Of a DNA stretch of 64,000 nucleotides, positions 35,577 through 44,262 are shown in pieces. Position numbers and translations under genes: made by a program. The stretch comes from JBHHUI01 sp965248775 (GTDB lineage: Bacteria > Chloroflexota > Anaerolineae > Anaerolineales > JBHHUI01). Below the pieces are notes generated by a model, which worked only from the letters and a program-made list of their open reading frames with translations, ran no database searches and was not told the origin of the DNA. Position 1 is the first letter of the stretch, and the number at the start of each line of letters is the position of its first letter. The stretch lies in NCBI GenBank assembly GCA_965248775.1, contig OZ252150.1, positions 2,790,001 through 2,854,000 of the forward strand, in the 5' to 3' direction.

Positions 35577-36187
35577 AATATCTTCACCGAGCGGCTGTGG
35601 CGGACGGTGAAATACGAGGAGGTCTATCTGCACGACTACGACAGCCCGCGCGAAGCACGGCAGGCTCTGATACGCTACTTTCGCTTCTACCGTGCGGAGC
35701 GTCCGCATCAATCACTCGACTATCTCACCCCGGCGCAGGTGTACTTCGGGGAACGCACGCTGCTGAACTGACACCGATTTCGCTGTGGACATGTGGACAA
35801 CTGAGAATGCGCCAGTTGCCCACATGTCCACAGCACTACGGCGACCATTGAGAATGCACCTTACGCCAGGCCATTTTTCTGTCTTGACAAAGGGGTCCAC
35901 CATAAGAAGACCATAAGCCTGACATCATTCTTCTCGACATCATGATGCCCGGCATGAATGGTTTTGAAATGTTGCGGCAGGTGCGTGCAGATGAGCACAC
36001 AAGACTGCTCCCTGTGATTATGCATTCAACCCGCTCCGACCGGAAGGCTCGTGATGAGAGTATAGAAGCTGGAGCGAACGCCTTTTTTTCTAAGCCAGCT
36101 CCGATGACGGAATTGATAGAGGAAATACGCAAGCTCCTGCATCAGAACCGATAAGTTCTAACATTCAGATCGTAAGTGCCGGTGGCG

Positions 36188-36300
36188 AGCAAAGCGACTC
36201 GCTCTATCGTTCCGGCCGCCGCGCCGCCGACAAGTTCTTCGGGGGCGGGATTTTCGACGATTGGAAGATGAAATACCCTGTCCCCAACCTAAAACATTAA
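36188..36300 (+). pseudogene. 3' fragment of a patatin gene
   Basis: Reads EQSDSLYRSGRRAADKFFGG, then FDDWKMKYPVPNLKH and a stop, matching the C terminus of the patatin at 24752-25795 (KQSDSLHRSGRRAAGKFFGG). The similarity continues past the stop into GGGAAAG and ATGAAATCA. The rest of the gene is absent. Confidence 0.8.
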
Positions 36301-36316
36301 GTAGGGAAAGCAAGTA

Positions 36317-36541
36317 ATGAAATCAATATTTAATAAACCGTACTTCCCGCTCGTTCTCACTCTGGTGATCAGCATTGTTTTGAACGCGATCCCGTATCTC
36401 GGGGCTTTTGTCCTCAACCTGCCCGGCTGGGTACAGACGGCTTGGGTATTTTATTTCTTCACCATTCCAATTGGCGCAGTTCTGGTGCTTGTAGGCATCA
36501 TCCTTACGATTATTCTGTATCGTAAGCAATCAAAATCTTAA
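36317..36541 (+). CDS. Small two-helix membrane protein
   Basis: 74 residues with two hydrophobic helices and a basic C-terminal tail (LYRKQSKS). AGGGAAAG lies upstream of the ATG. It follows a patatin remnant; at the intact patatin locus the corresponding start has been absorbed into the patatin reading frame. It resembles YqaE/small envelope proteins only in shape. Confidence 0.6.
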   Translation: MKSIFNKPYFPLVLTLVISIVLNAIPYLGAFVLNLPGWVQTAWVFYFFTIPIGAVLVLVGIILTIILYRKQSKS

Positions 36542-36744
36542 GTCCAGTTTAACGAGTATGATACATAAAACAGCTTGCATTAATAGAGGCTGTTTCAATT
36601 TGGAGCGGACGATGGAACTCGAATCCACGCCATTCAGGTAGTATGTGCTCGCCTGTACAAGACGCGCTTTCTTCAAGTAGTGTTCGGGTCAGGCGCCAAC
36701 AAGCTATTCGCCCGATCTATCTGTCTGCCAATCGCTAAGGAAAG

Positions 36745-39522
36745 TTAGTGGACAATCGAGTTGCGCGCATAATATAGAAGTGAATCTACAAGGTCTAGAT
36801 CCACGCCAGGCAAGCTCGGCAATTCGCCGGTGATGTGCTGCGCCATATCGCGGGCAGAATTAATGATCACTGTATCACCATGCCGCTGGAGCATACGCCT
36901 AAAAGCTGCCACCACTGAAGGATCGAATTGGTGGCCTGCCTCTCCACTAATCTCCTCAAGAATTTCTGGCGCTGAGGTCCCGCTGCGGTACGGCCGGTCA
37001 GATGCCATCGCTTCGACTGTGTCGGCGATAGACAAGATGCGCGCCTCGAGCGGAATGTCACGGCCGCCCAAGCCATCAGGATGACCTCCATCATCGAAAC
37101 GCTCGTGGTGGTGGCGAACGATAGGCATGAGCGCCTGCAGCGTGTGACTTATTCCGAGGATATCCGCACCCATAGCAGCATGCTGTTTGACCTTGTTGTA
37201 TTCAGCCTCTGTTAAAGTGTCCGGCTTGAACAATATCGCTTCGGGAATACCCAGTTTCCCGATATCATGCAATAGACCGGCTTTGCGCACTAATTTAATC
37301 TGAGGGGCGGGCAGCGCCATTTCTTCGGCAATCAGGGTGGCATAGCGGGCAACATTTACAGAATGATTCAGCACAAACGGATCACGGATGTCGTTCACGT
37401 GCGCCAGAACCAGCAATAATTCCTCATTGATCAGGGAGATTTCATCTGAATGTTTTTCGAGTTCAGCATTTGCTTCACGGTAGCGACTGACGACTTCCTG
37501 GGTATGTTCCACAAACTGTACTTGAGCGAAACGCAAGAGAAGCAAGGGAACGACGACACCCGCGACACCGATCAGGCCCGCAAACCCGAAACTCAGAATC
37601 AATCCGTACGCAACCAGACCCATGCCAAGGTAGGAAGCCAACAACCATTTGAAGCGATCGTTCCAGACATTCCGAAATGGCAATTTGGTGCTGATCTGAA
37701 TCACGACCGCCAACAACGTCGTTGTGCTGAGGTAAACAACGCTGGCGGCCAGTAGCGTCAGAACGGTCTGGATTGTTAACGGCCAGTCAGTAAACAGCCT
37801 GCCAGTGAGCGAAATCGCCCCAAGACTTAGAAACCCAGAGACGATATGGTTGCTGGCGTTGAAGAAAAAGCGACTTATCTGACTGCGATGTTTAAGCATC
37901 GTCGCTGTTGCGACTGTGAGTGCGAGCAATAAGACGCCAACCGGACCAAACAGCAAGTAACCTGCGATGAGTGGCGCTGCTGAAGTTGAGACGGAGTTAT
38001 CGTTAACGTAGATATCAATCGACAACACTTCCACCGTGAACACTATCGCAGCGAATACTGCCAGCCCAATCCAATCTACGCTTGGATTTGTATAAATGGA
38101 GAGGCCAACGGCGACGGACGCAAGTAATGTGAGCACAGTCACGTACAGGTTCGTGGTTCTATCAGCACGTTGACGGCTGGAGGGGGTGGATATAAGTTCA
38201 GTATTTGGGGTAGGTGTAAGCTCAGTATCGGTGGGTGCCGGCTGAGCGCGCAGCGCTGAGGGTTCGAATGATATATCAGCAGCCTCGATGCGATTCTCAA
38301 TCTCAGGGACTTTAATTTCATATCGGGCCGCAGGTTCGTGTTCGCCTAAATGCGAGTATATGTAAGTTCGGTTACGTCCTTCCTCCTTTGCCTTATACAA
38401 CGCTAGATCAGCCTGATGAACAAGTTCGTTCGGTGTGGTATCGGTGAGCATCCGTCCTGCGATGCCGCAACTCATGGTCACTTTGAGAGGCTCTACGCTG
38501 GTCGGAACCTGAATCTCCGTAGCCTTGATCTCGCGCCGAAGTTCTTCGATACGCGCTAACGCGAACTCGGGTTTCGTTTCCGGCATCAGGATGGAAAACT
38601 CCTCACCTCCAAAACGAGCAACCACATCGTATTCGCGCACGCCGCGCCGCAAGATTTTCGCTAGTGTGATCAAAACAGCGTCCCCGGCAATGTGCCCGTA
38701 GACATTGTTTATGTTGCGGAGCAAGTCCAGATCGCCCATGACCATAGTTAGAGGGCGATCGAATCGATCCGCGCGATTCAGCTCGCTCTCAAGCGTTTGC
38801 GCGAAGAAGCGCGCATTGAACAATCCGGTTTTGGGATCCAGATTGGCCTGGCGCTGTAAGGCCGGCACTTTTAATGTGCCATAGATCAGATACAGCGGAA
38901 TGACAACCAGCACTATGGCGAATGGATTCATATGCCAGATCACGGCGGCGGCCGCCCCCATTCCGAAGAGCGAAAAATCAATCATCAGATTGAGGCGCAC
39001 GAACACTTCGGACTCCGCGAAGCTCTCGCCGCGCGCCAATTTGAGCACCAGCCCGACAAAAATATGGTTGACGAAAGTGAAAATAAGCATTGCAGCCAAT
39101 AAGCCGCCAGTCGCCATTGCCCAGCTTAAGCTCTTTTCGGGATTGATCAACGTGTACACACTGCCAGCAGCCCACATTGAAAGTGTAAGATTGCCGACAT
39201 TGAACATCTGGATGTACCACGGATAGCGGTACCATACCCATTCGACGATATACGATATGAGTATCACGAAAAGGGCAGCACTCGTCCCCAAAAGTGCCAT
39301 TGTGAAGCCGTAGACCATAAAGCTGATCTGGTAATTAGAGCGCTTCGTCGGTCCTTCCACTTTGAGCACACTGGTAACCGAGGTAACGATTGCTAGGACA
39401 AACAACAGCACAGGTTGTTCGAGAGGGAGGGGACGGAGGGAGAGCGCGCTGATCACGAGACCGGCGGCAATGACGACGAGTATGAAGATTCTCGCTCTAC
39501 TTGTAAGTGCTTTGATGCGCAC
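36745..39522 (-). CDS. Membrane GGDEF / HD-GYP bifunctional c-di-GMP protein
   Basis: 925 residues. Order: eight or so N-terminal helices (about 1-225), GGDEF domain (about 235-395) with intact RFGGEEF and an RxxD I-site (REYD) five residues upstream, a disordered linker, a second membrane module (about 460-660), then HD-GYP (about 700-900) with HDIGKLGIP and HHHERFDDGGHPDGL. GYP is replaced by GHP. It could both make and degrade c-di-GMP. It is downstream of the riboswitch-preceded subtilase on the same strand. Confidence 0.9.
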   Translation of the reverse strand: MRIKALTSRARIFILVVIAAGLVISALSLRPLPLEQPVLLFVLAIVTSVTSVLKVEGPTKRSNYQISFMVYGFTMALLGTSAALFVILISYIVEWVWYRYPWYIQMFNVGNLTLSMWAAGSVYTLINPEKSLSWAMATGGLLAAMLIFTFVNHIFVGLVLKLARGESFAESEVFVRLNLMIDFSLFGMGAAAAVIWHMNPFAIVLVVIPLYLIYGTLKVPALQRQANLDPKTGLFNARFFAQTLESELNRADRFDRPLTMVMGDLDLLRNINNVYGHIAGDAVLITLAKILRRGVREYDVVARFGGEEFSILMPETKPEFALARIEELRREIKATEIQVPTSVEPLKVTMSCGIAGRMLTDTTPNELVHQADLALYKAKEEGRNRTYIYSHLGEHEPAARYEIKVPEIENRIEAADISFEPSALRAQPAPTDTELTPTPNTELISTPSSRQRADRTTNLYVTVLTLLASVAVGLSIYTNPSVDWIGLAVFAAIVFTVEVLSIDIYVNDNSVSTSAAPLIAGYLLFGPVGVLLLALTVATATMLKHRSQISRFFFNASNHIVSGFLSLGAISLTGRLFTDWPLTIQTVLTLLAASVVYLSTTTLLAVVIQISTKLPFRNVWNDRFKWLLASYLGMGLVAYGLILSFGFAGLIGVAGVVVPLLLLRFAQVQFVEHTQEVVSRYREANAELEKHSDEISLINEELLLVLAHVNDIRDPFVLNHSVNVARYATLIAEEMALPAPQIKLVRKAGLLHDIGKLGIPEAILFKPDTLTEAEYNKVKQHAAMGADILGISHTLQALMPIVRHHHERFDDGGHPDGLGGRDIPLEARILSIADTVEAMASDRPYRSGTSAPEILEEISGEAGHQFDPSVVAAFRRMLQRHGDTVIINSARDMAQHITGELPSLPGVDLDLVDSLLYYARNSIVH

Positions 39523-39611
39523 CTAGCCTTTCACTTTTTGAAAGTGATCCGAGGGGCAATTTATTGTCCCCGCTCGGCGAGATTCGTGAACACACGCTAG
39601 AGCTCAAAAAT

Positions 39612-39660
39612 CGGGAAGCCAAGCAAGATGTACTTCACTCATGTTCACTTGGCTTACCCG
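39612..39660 (-). repeat. Intergenic hairpin between subtilase and GGDEF genes
   Basis: CGGGAAGCCAAG (39612-39623) pairs with CTTGGCTTACCCG (39648-39660) with one bulge, around a 24-nt loop. It lacks a T-run, so it is a processing site or weak attenuator rather than a clear terminator. Confidence 0.5.
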
Positions 39661-39717
39661 TTCCTCCAATTCTTTATTCGACCTGATAAAAATAATTCTC
39701 TCAGGCTGTTCGATATG

Positions 39718-41730
39718 CTAATCGTCCCAATGGTCGCTATTCCAGTTGACGGAGTTCCAGTTGACGCTATTCCAGTTGACGCTGTTCCAGTTGACTGGTT
39801 CGTCACCCGACCAAAGTAACTGGCTGGCCTCAATGCCCGTGTTGGCAGATTCAGTTGAGTCGCCGTGTACGGCGGCGTAAATGTCGAGGTAACCAGCACC
39901 GGCACCCTCAAAGCCCACTGGCGCGGCTGTAGCCATCAGACGGTACTTCACTTGGTCCGGCGTTAGCCCGGGCTCGTCCTGCAAAAGGAGCGCAATCGCG
40001 CCACTGACCAGAGGCGCCGAGAAGGATGTTCCAGAAACCCGAAACTCGTCCTTGCCTACTCTATTAGACGGATGGTCCTTACCCATGACTAACCTGCCGT
40101 TATCGGGCAGATAGCTGATCAGGTCTACACCCGGCGCGACAATATCTGGTTTGGTGTAACCGCTCTCGGTCACACCATAGGCAGAGAACGATGCCAGCAC
40201 ATCGTCATCGATCGAAGGCGTGCCCATATCATCGGCCGCGCCGACGCTGATGACAAAGGGATCATTGGCCGGCGGATAAAGAATGCCGCTTCCACCATTA
40301 CCACCCGAAACGACGACGACGCCGCCGTTGAACCACAGCACCTCGAGAGCTGCGTTGAGCGGACTTACGTGGTAGACCTGCTCCATCGACGAATTTAGCG
40401 ATAGGTTGACAACTCGGATGTTGTAATCGTAACGATGCTTGAAGATCCACTGCAAGGATTCAATTACGTCCGACTCTGTCGACATACCGTTATCATCGCT
40501 CACGCGTACCTTGATGATGTTTGTACACGGGGCAATGCCAACGAATGCGCCGCGCGATTTCTTTCCGTCTCCGGCAATCAACCCGGCCACAAGTGTTCCA
40601 TGGCCGTAGCTGTCCTTCGAACTGTGTTCGCCGCTATTGAAGTTGACGCTCAGAATGACGCGCCTGTCGAGGTCCTTGTTTCGGCCATGAAATCCGCTGT
40701 CCACGACTGCGACTGACAAACCTTGGCCCTGAAGATCATTCCAAACATCGACGGCCTGCACCGAAAACGGGTATACGTTTTCCAGCTTGTTCTCATCAAC
40801 ATTGATGCTTTTGAAGGAAGTTGGATGGACATCGATGTTCTGATTCGGTCCGGTTTTGCTGGTCACTCGAATGCCGATCGCATCGTAACAGACGTCTTCC
40901 CCTTCTTTGATATGGGCATGGTCAAAGACGAGTTGCACCCCGCGATTAAAATCGGACCAATTCCAATCTTGATTTTTACTGATATCAACTACGATCTCGC
41001 CGGCATGTTCCGCTCCGACGACCTTCTCCAAGTCTTTCTTATCGATTTTGCCATCAATACCAGTATCGACACCGTCCATGTACACATGTACGCGCAACGA
41101 CTCTCCCCCTTTGGGCTTGTTCATCACGTAGGCGTGGAGCAAGACCTCTACCTTCTCAATTTCGTAACCAGGTGTGATCTCAGCAGCGAAACCGCCCACT
41201 GACTGTGAGAGTTTTCCCGCGCTACACGCATAAGTCCCGTTCGGCCCCTCTATAGAATCGAGCATGTTATCCGTATCCGTGAACTCGTTTGCACTCACGG
41301 ATCCAGCTTCGTTCGCCCAGGTTATGAACGAGACTTTATCGCCACCGCCCTTACCGCCACCGCCACCTTTGCCAGCACCGGCGCCGGCGTCGCGCATCTG
41401 CTCCATTGTTGCGTCGGGTGAGACCCAACGAACCGAGCCATGCTCCGACAATTGGCTGGCCGCGGCAGCCGGCATCTCAGCTGCGAATGCGTTGATGAAG
41501 TACAGGTCGCTGGTTATCTTCGCGCCATGCTCAAGCGCGAGAAGTTGAGCACTTTCCGAATCACCCAGTGTTTGGACAATCACAGAAACCAGATCGTTGG
41601 GCGCTTCTCTGGCGAGTTGTGCCAGCAACGGGTGCAGGCTTGCAGTTTCAAATGGGAGTGCTGCCGGACCGGCAAGACCCAGAAGCAACGCCATGCATAT
41701 GATTAGATGGAAGGGTTTATGAAGGGGCAT
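39718..41730 (-). CDS. Secreted S8 subtilisin-like protease with VNWNS tail
   Basis: 670 residues. A signal peptide (LIICMALLLGLAGPAA) precedes a propeptide-like region, a Gly/Lys-rich linker (GKGGGGGKGG), an inserted domain of about 190 residues, and the S8 domain with AVVDSGF (Asp), GHGTLVAG (His), SGGNGG (oxyanion Asn region) and GTSFSAPL (Ser). The C terminus repeats VNWNS. AAGGAGAA precedes the ATG at 41730. A c-di-GMP-I riboswitch and terminator lie about 400 nt upstream, making this the likely controlled gene. Confidence 0.9.
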   Translation of the reverse strand: MPLHKPFHLIICMALLLGLAGPAALPFETASLHPLLAQLAREAPNDLVSVIVQTLGDSESAQLLALEHGAKITSDLYFINAFAAEMPAAAASQLSEHGSVRWVSPDATMEQMRDAGAGAGKGGGGGKGGGDKVSFITWANEAGSVSANEFTDTDNMLDSIEGPNGTYACSAGKLSQSVGGFAAEITPGYEIEKVEVLLHAYVMNKPKGGESLRVHVYMDGVDTGIDGKIDKKDLEKVVGAEHAGEIVVDISKNQDWNWSDFNRGVQLVFDHAHIKEGEDVCYDAIGIRVTSKTGPNQNIDVHPTSFKSINVDENKLENVYPFSVQAVDVWNDLQGQGLSVAVVDSGFHGRNKDLDRRVILSVNFNSGEHSSKDSYGHGTLVAGLIAGDGKKSRGAFVGIAPCTNIIKVRVSDDNGMSTESDVIESLQWIFKHRYDYNIRVVNLSLNSSMEQVYHVSPLNAALEVLWFNGGVVVVSGGNGGSGILYPPANDPFVISVGAADDMGTPSIDDDVLASFSAYGVTESGYTKPDIVAPGVDLISYLPDNGRLVMGKDHPSNRVGKDEFRVSGTSFSAPLVSGAIALLLQDEPGLTPDQVKYRLMATAAPVGFEGAGAGYLDIYAAVHGDSTESANTGIEASQLLWSGDEPVNWNSVNWNSVNWNSVNWNSDHWDD
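39740..39797 (-). repeat. 15-bp tandem repeat encoding VNWNS
   Basis: Four near-perfect copies of a 15-bp unit (TTCCAGTTGACG and variants on the plus strand) encode the VNWNS pentapeptides at the subtilase C terminus. Variation is confined to silent positions and one end copy. Confidence 0.9.
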
Positions 41731-42111
41731 AACAGAAGTTCTCCTTGTACAGATACAGAGCTACGAGAGTACGAACACGGTGGAAATAGAGATTGCTTCT
41801 GTCGGGGCACGGCTGGACAGCTCGCCGCCACACAGCATGCGTGCCGGCATCAATGCCCCGAACAGTATGGGGATAAGCATTGCGGATATTCAAGAAACTA
41901 TGGGTGTGAGTGCGGATTAAGAATGGATTGAGAAATACACGGTAGCGCGCCTGTGACCTGCTACTGCACAAAATATTGTCAATAAATTTAGCAGCGATTA
42001 GCCAGATAAAGGTTACGTAAAAAAATTTGTCCATCTCCATAAAATTGCCGTTAATATCGGCTAGGGGGAGCGTTAAGAGCGATCCGCGCGCCCGCCCTTA
42101 CACCGGGTCAA

Positions 42112-42141
42112 CAAAAAAACCCGGCAAAACATTTGCCGGGT
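42112..42141 (-). terminator. Intrinsic terminator of the riboswitch expression platform
   Basis: ACCCGGCAAA pairs with TTTGCCGGGT (42119-42141), followed on the minus strand by seven T. It directly follows the c-di-GMP-I aptamer. Confidence 0.9.
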
Positions 42142-42165
42142 GCGCTCATCGGTATGAAGACCATG

Positions 42166-42243
42166 CGAGTTAGCAACCCGGCTATCCGTGCTGTTTAGGT
42201 ACGGACCCGTGGTTTTGCGCCTCCACCTTACGGTGAATTTGCC
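42166..42243 (-). promoter_or_regulatory. Cyclic-di-GMP-I (GEMM) riboswitch aptamer
   Basis: On the minus strand the conserved GEMM-I pieces appear in order: GGCAAA, a P2 hairpin CACC-GTAA-GGTG with a GNRA tetraloop, GGCGCAAAACCACGGG, CCTAAAC (tetraloop-receptor side) and CGGATAGCCGGGTTGC. The terminator begins about 25 nt later. The nearest downstream genes are the S8 protease and the GGDEF/HD-GYP protein. Whether ligand turns the genes on or off cannot be read. Confidence 0.85.
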
Positions 42244-42299
42244 TTTTAGCTCGTGTATAAATTCTAGCGCGCGTGGTTCCGCGCTAATCGAGTCTACTT

Positions 42300-42319
42300 G
42301 TAGTGATTAAAATCACTAC
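42300..42319. repeat. Perfect palindrome upstream of the riboswitch
   Basis: GTAGTGATT-AA-AATCACTAC. It lies near where the promoter of the riboswitch transcript should be, so it may be an operator; it could also belong to the adjacent IS630-like element's flank. Confidence 0.5.
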
Positions 42320-42639
42320 GTATTGTTCATTTTCCTTTTGTCCACGTATGGATGAGAATAGCATGTCTCATAGATAAATCAGTTAAACATTGGACAAAGG
42401 GTGTCATAGCCATAACGCTGGAGAAAGGAACTTGGGAATGAGTTGGTGGTCAGATGAGTTTCGAAATTGGCGGCTAATTCAGGTAGACGTGGTAGCACGT
42501 GATTGTGACTGATAGCTTGACGCGTTGCCTTCCAAACTTGCTCTTGAGGGTTCAGGTCGGGAGCCGCTACCGGGAAGTATTCGATCCCCAATCGCGGATT
42601 GGCAGCCAACACATCCTTGATGGCTTGCCCATAATGCCA

Positions 42640-42665
42640 CGCAGTCCAGTGTGTACTGCACTGGG
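42640..42665 (-). repeat. Interleaved-palindrome insertion in the IS630-like gene (26 bp)
   Basis: It lies exactly between WDRAP and WHYGQ. CCAGTG/CACTGG and GCAG/CTGC are interleaved. It matches 25 of 26 positions of the insertion at 17942-17967 in the IS3 element. Confidence 0.92.
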
Positions 42666-42844
42666 GGGCGCACGGTCCCAGAATAGCAAGATGGGCACAT
42701 CCGGAATTATGGCGAGAATGTCTTCCAAGTGCTGGGCGCTGGCAACAGCGTTCATCGTTTCTGAGTGCGTGACGATTTCTTGCTGGGTGTGCAGGTTCAA
42801 GGTGCCATAGAAGTGCGTACTTGTACGTCCAGGGTCGCACCGCA

Positions 42845-42897
42845 CCGCGTACTGCCGCACTTGTCGCGTGCGACAGCATCGTGATACCCGGCAAGTG
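42845..42897 (-). repeat. Nested pair of palindromic insertions in the IS630-like gene (53 bp)
   Basis: The outer halves (42845-42857 and 42885-42897) joined together equal the 26-bp IS701-like insertion at 29423 except one base. The inner 27 bp (42858-42884) is a second element (TTGTCG/CGACA with TCGCG/CGTGA), 22 of 27 identical to that at 43021. Confidence 0.9.
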
Positions 42898-43020
42898 CGA
42901 ACGGTGTTTGGCCGCGTGGCGCCCAGACCGTGCTCAGCGTCGGTTGCAAGTAGAGCGAGGCTTCATCTTCCGCCAAGATCACGGTCTCTGGGGCACATTG
43001 GACGGTATCCAACAGTTTTT

Positions 43021-43046
43021 CACGACCCTGTCGGGCGCGACAAGGG
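43021..43046 (-). repeat. Interleaved-palindrome insertion in the IS630-like gene (26 bp)
   Basis: Its removal joins EEQVE to KKLLDTV. CCCTTGTCG/CGACAGGG (one bulge) and CGCG/CGTG (one G-T pair) are interleaved. Confidence 0.85.
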
Positions 43047-43647
43047 TTTCGACTTGTTCTTCGAAGTCGCGTACGGCCACCTCGCGCCGGGACTTGTAGG
43101 TCTTCGTAGGACGCTGGCGGGAAAAACCGAGCCGGTGGAAAAGTGTGTAGTAGGAGGTCAAGCTGCGATAAGAGACACCGTACCAGTGAAGCACAGCGTG
43201 TTGCAACTCTGCTGCGGTCCAGAAGGGCTTGCCGTTGGGAAACAGGTCTTGCGGCGTATACTGGTGCAAGCGGCTGCCTAGTTCGACGACCTGCGCAGGT
43301 GTCAAAGAGCGATGGTTGCCGCCTTTGCGTTTGTCGACCAGACCGGCAACACCGTGTTCCCGATAGTTGCGACACCAAAGCATCAATGCCGGCCGACTAC
43401 AGCCTGTGATTTCAGTGATCGCGGTCACAGGATAGCCGCTCCCGTATAGTCGCGCTGCTTGATATCGCGTGCGCGTCGGACCGTCTTTACTGGCGTCATA
43501 CGCTCGATTGAGTTCGGCTACCTGTTGTTCTGTGAGTGTGAACTGTCGATTTGCCATACCCACATTGTATATCATCTAACTGTAGCAACTATCAGGCAGT
43601 ATGTAGTCCGTGTCCACACGTAGTTTTTTACGTATTCATAAGATCGC

Positions 43648-43887
43648 CTACAAGTTGTATTCGTCGGCCGAGACACGATTCCGCGAGAGGCTGTAGAGCG
43701 CAGCCTGAACCCGGCTTTTTAAAGCCAGTTTGCCATAAATGCGGCCCACATGAGTCTCAACAGTTCGCTTGCTTATACGCAGCTCTGTCGCGATCTCTTC
43801 ATTTGCGGCCCCTGTAGAGATGAGGGAAAGGACTTCGCTCTCGCGCCGCGTCAGACTTTCCGAATTCTTGCGTGCTAACCGTTTCAT
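43648..43887 (-). CDS. Stand-alone LuxR-type HTH protein
   Basis: 79 residues consisting almost entirely of a LuxR/NarL HTH: SLTRRESEVLSLISTGAANEEIATELRISKRTVETHVGRIYGKL. No receiver or sensor domain is present. It may be a minimal regulator like GerE, or a truncated gene. Its target is unknown. Confidence 0.75.
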   Translation of the reverse strand: MKRLARKNSESLTRRESEVLSLISTGAANEEIATELRISKRTVETHVGRIYGKLALKSRVQAALYSLSRNRVSADEYNL

Positions 43888-44213
43888 CGATACGTCCTTT
43901 CAGGATTTAGTCACCCTGTGTGCCCTGTCGGAAGCATCCTTGCAACGACAGCAAGCAGTAAGTCAGAACGCCACCTTGCGTATGTTGCTGTTATCGGCAC
44001 TCGCGTGAGAAACTTGAATTACACCGTAGCGGAGCCGCTGTCGATTGCCGACTGGCGAACAAAGGATTGCGCCGGTGGCCAACGACGGCACGACGTACTG
44101 GCTCGCAGCGTCAGGAACGGTTACCCAGTCTCGGCAACTGGACGAGGCGTTGCGGGTGTTGGGATAATTGGGTTAGTCAACCTCGACCAGTGCACAAATT
44201 CTTGCAAATAAAA
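43888..44213. other. Intergenic region, possible gene remnant
   Basis: A short plus-strand frame around 44045-44166 reads VANDGTTYWLAASGT then QLDEALRVLG and a stop; it has coding-like composition but no recognisable start or family. No other feature is seen until the terminator at 44214. Confidence 0.3.
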
Positions 44214-44233
44214 AAGCCTCGGAATTCCGAGGC
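44214..44233. terminator. Bidirectional terminator
   Basis: AGCCTCGGAA / TTCCGAGGCT is a perfect palindrome with A-runs before and T-runs after, functional on either strand. On the minus strand it ends the LPxTG protein gene. Confidence 0.9.
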
Positions 44234-44262
44234 TTTTTCTCTACTTCACTGTCTGTTTCAAG

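Larger units (their letters stand above)
34877..35771 (+). pseudogene. IS3-family transposase OrfB (DDE), interrupted by three short insertions
   Basis: Blocks in order: ELSLATQADLLGISRSSLYY and HPFYGSRKILAVLRRE (HTH_21); KQHAVFPYLLRG and VWGIDITYIRLRGGWM (first Asp); YLVAVLDWFSRYVVSW; IWNSDQGSHFTS (second Asp); ISMDGRGRALD; NIFTERLWRTVKYEEVYL (Glu). Insertions at 35153-35178 and 35296-35321 (26 bp each) shift the frame; the 24-bp insertion at 35553-35576 does not. Without them the protein is one frame. Confidence 0.85.
34498..35899 (+). mobile_element. IS3-family element B
   Basis: Ends TGGACCCC / GGGGTCCA match as inverted repeats (34498-34505 and 35892-35899), with AGAC and an A-run further in on both sides. 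The target duplication is unclear, possibly ATA. It encodes orfA and orfB and sits in the receiver gene. Three short insertions disturb orfB. Confidence 0.85.
34353..36154 (+). pseudogene. Response-regulator receiver gene split by IS3-B
   Basis: The 5' part (34353-34497) encodes PIILVVDDEPSLLTLMRFLLEEYSFEIVTASGG, with the acidic pocket. The 3' part (about 35902-36154) encodes DIILLDIMMPGMNGFEMLRQVRA (phospho-acceptor Asp), a Thr/Ser and SKPAPMTEL (conserved Lys). The IS lies between helix 2 and strand 3. No output domain is present, so the original was probably a stand-alone CheY-like receiver of about 125 residues. Confidence 0.85.
42379..43575 (-). pseudogene. IS630-like DDE transposase interrupted by three short insertions
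   Basis: Blocks rebuild a typical IS630 protein: HTH region (RYQAARLYGSGYPVTAI), winged helix (RLGFSRQRPTKTYKSR), LLDTVQCAPETVILAEDEASLYL (first Asp), WAPRGQTPF, RCDPGRTSTHFYGTLN, ILLFWDRAP (second Asp), WHYGQAIKDVL and APDLNPQEQVWK (Glu). Insertions at 43021-43046, 42845-42897 and 42640-42665 cause the three frame changes. The element's ends are not clearly defined. Confidence 0.85.

Noticed and set aside
39740..39797. Short tandem repeat as a possible regulatory iteron
   Set aside because: It encodes the VNWNS pentapeptide tail of the subtilase.
17635..43046. The small inserts as sequencing or assembly errors
   Set aside because: They share size, architecture and even sequence across unrelated genes, occur identically in both IS701-like copies, and one has a matched empty site.
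17635..43046. The small inserts as -1 frameshift-stimulating pseudoknots native to the ISs
   Set aside because: They occur several times per gene at catalytic motifs, and expected protein sequence is continuous without them; IS3-A already has its normal A-AAA-AAG slippery site elsewhere.
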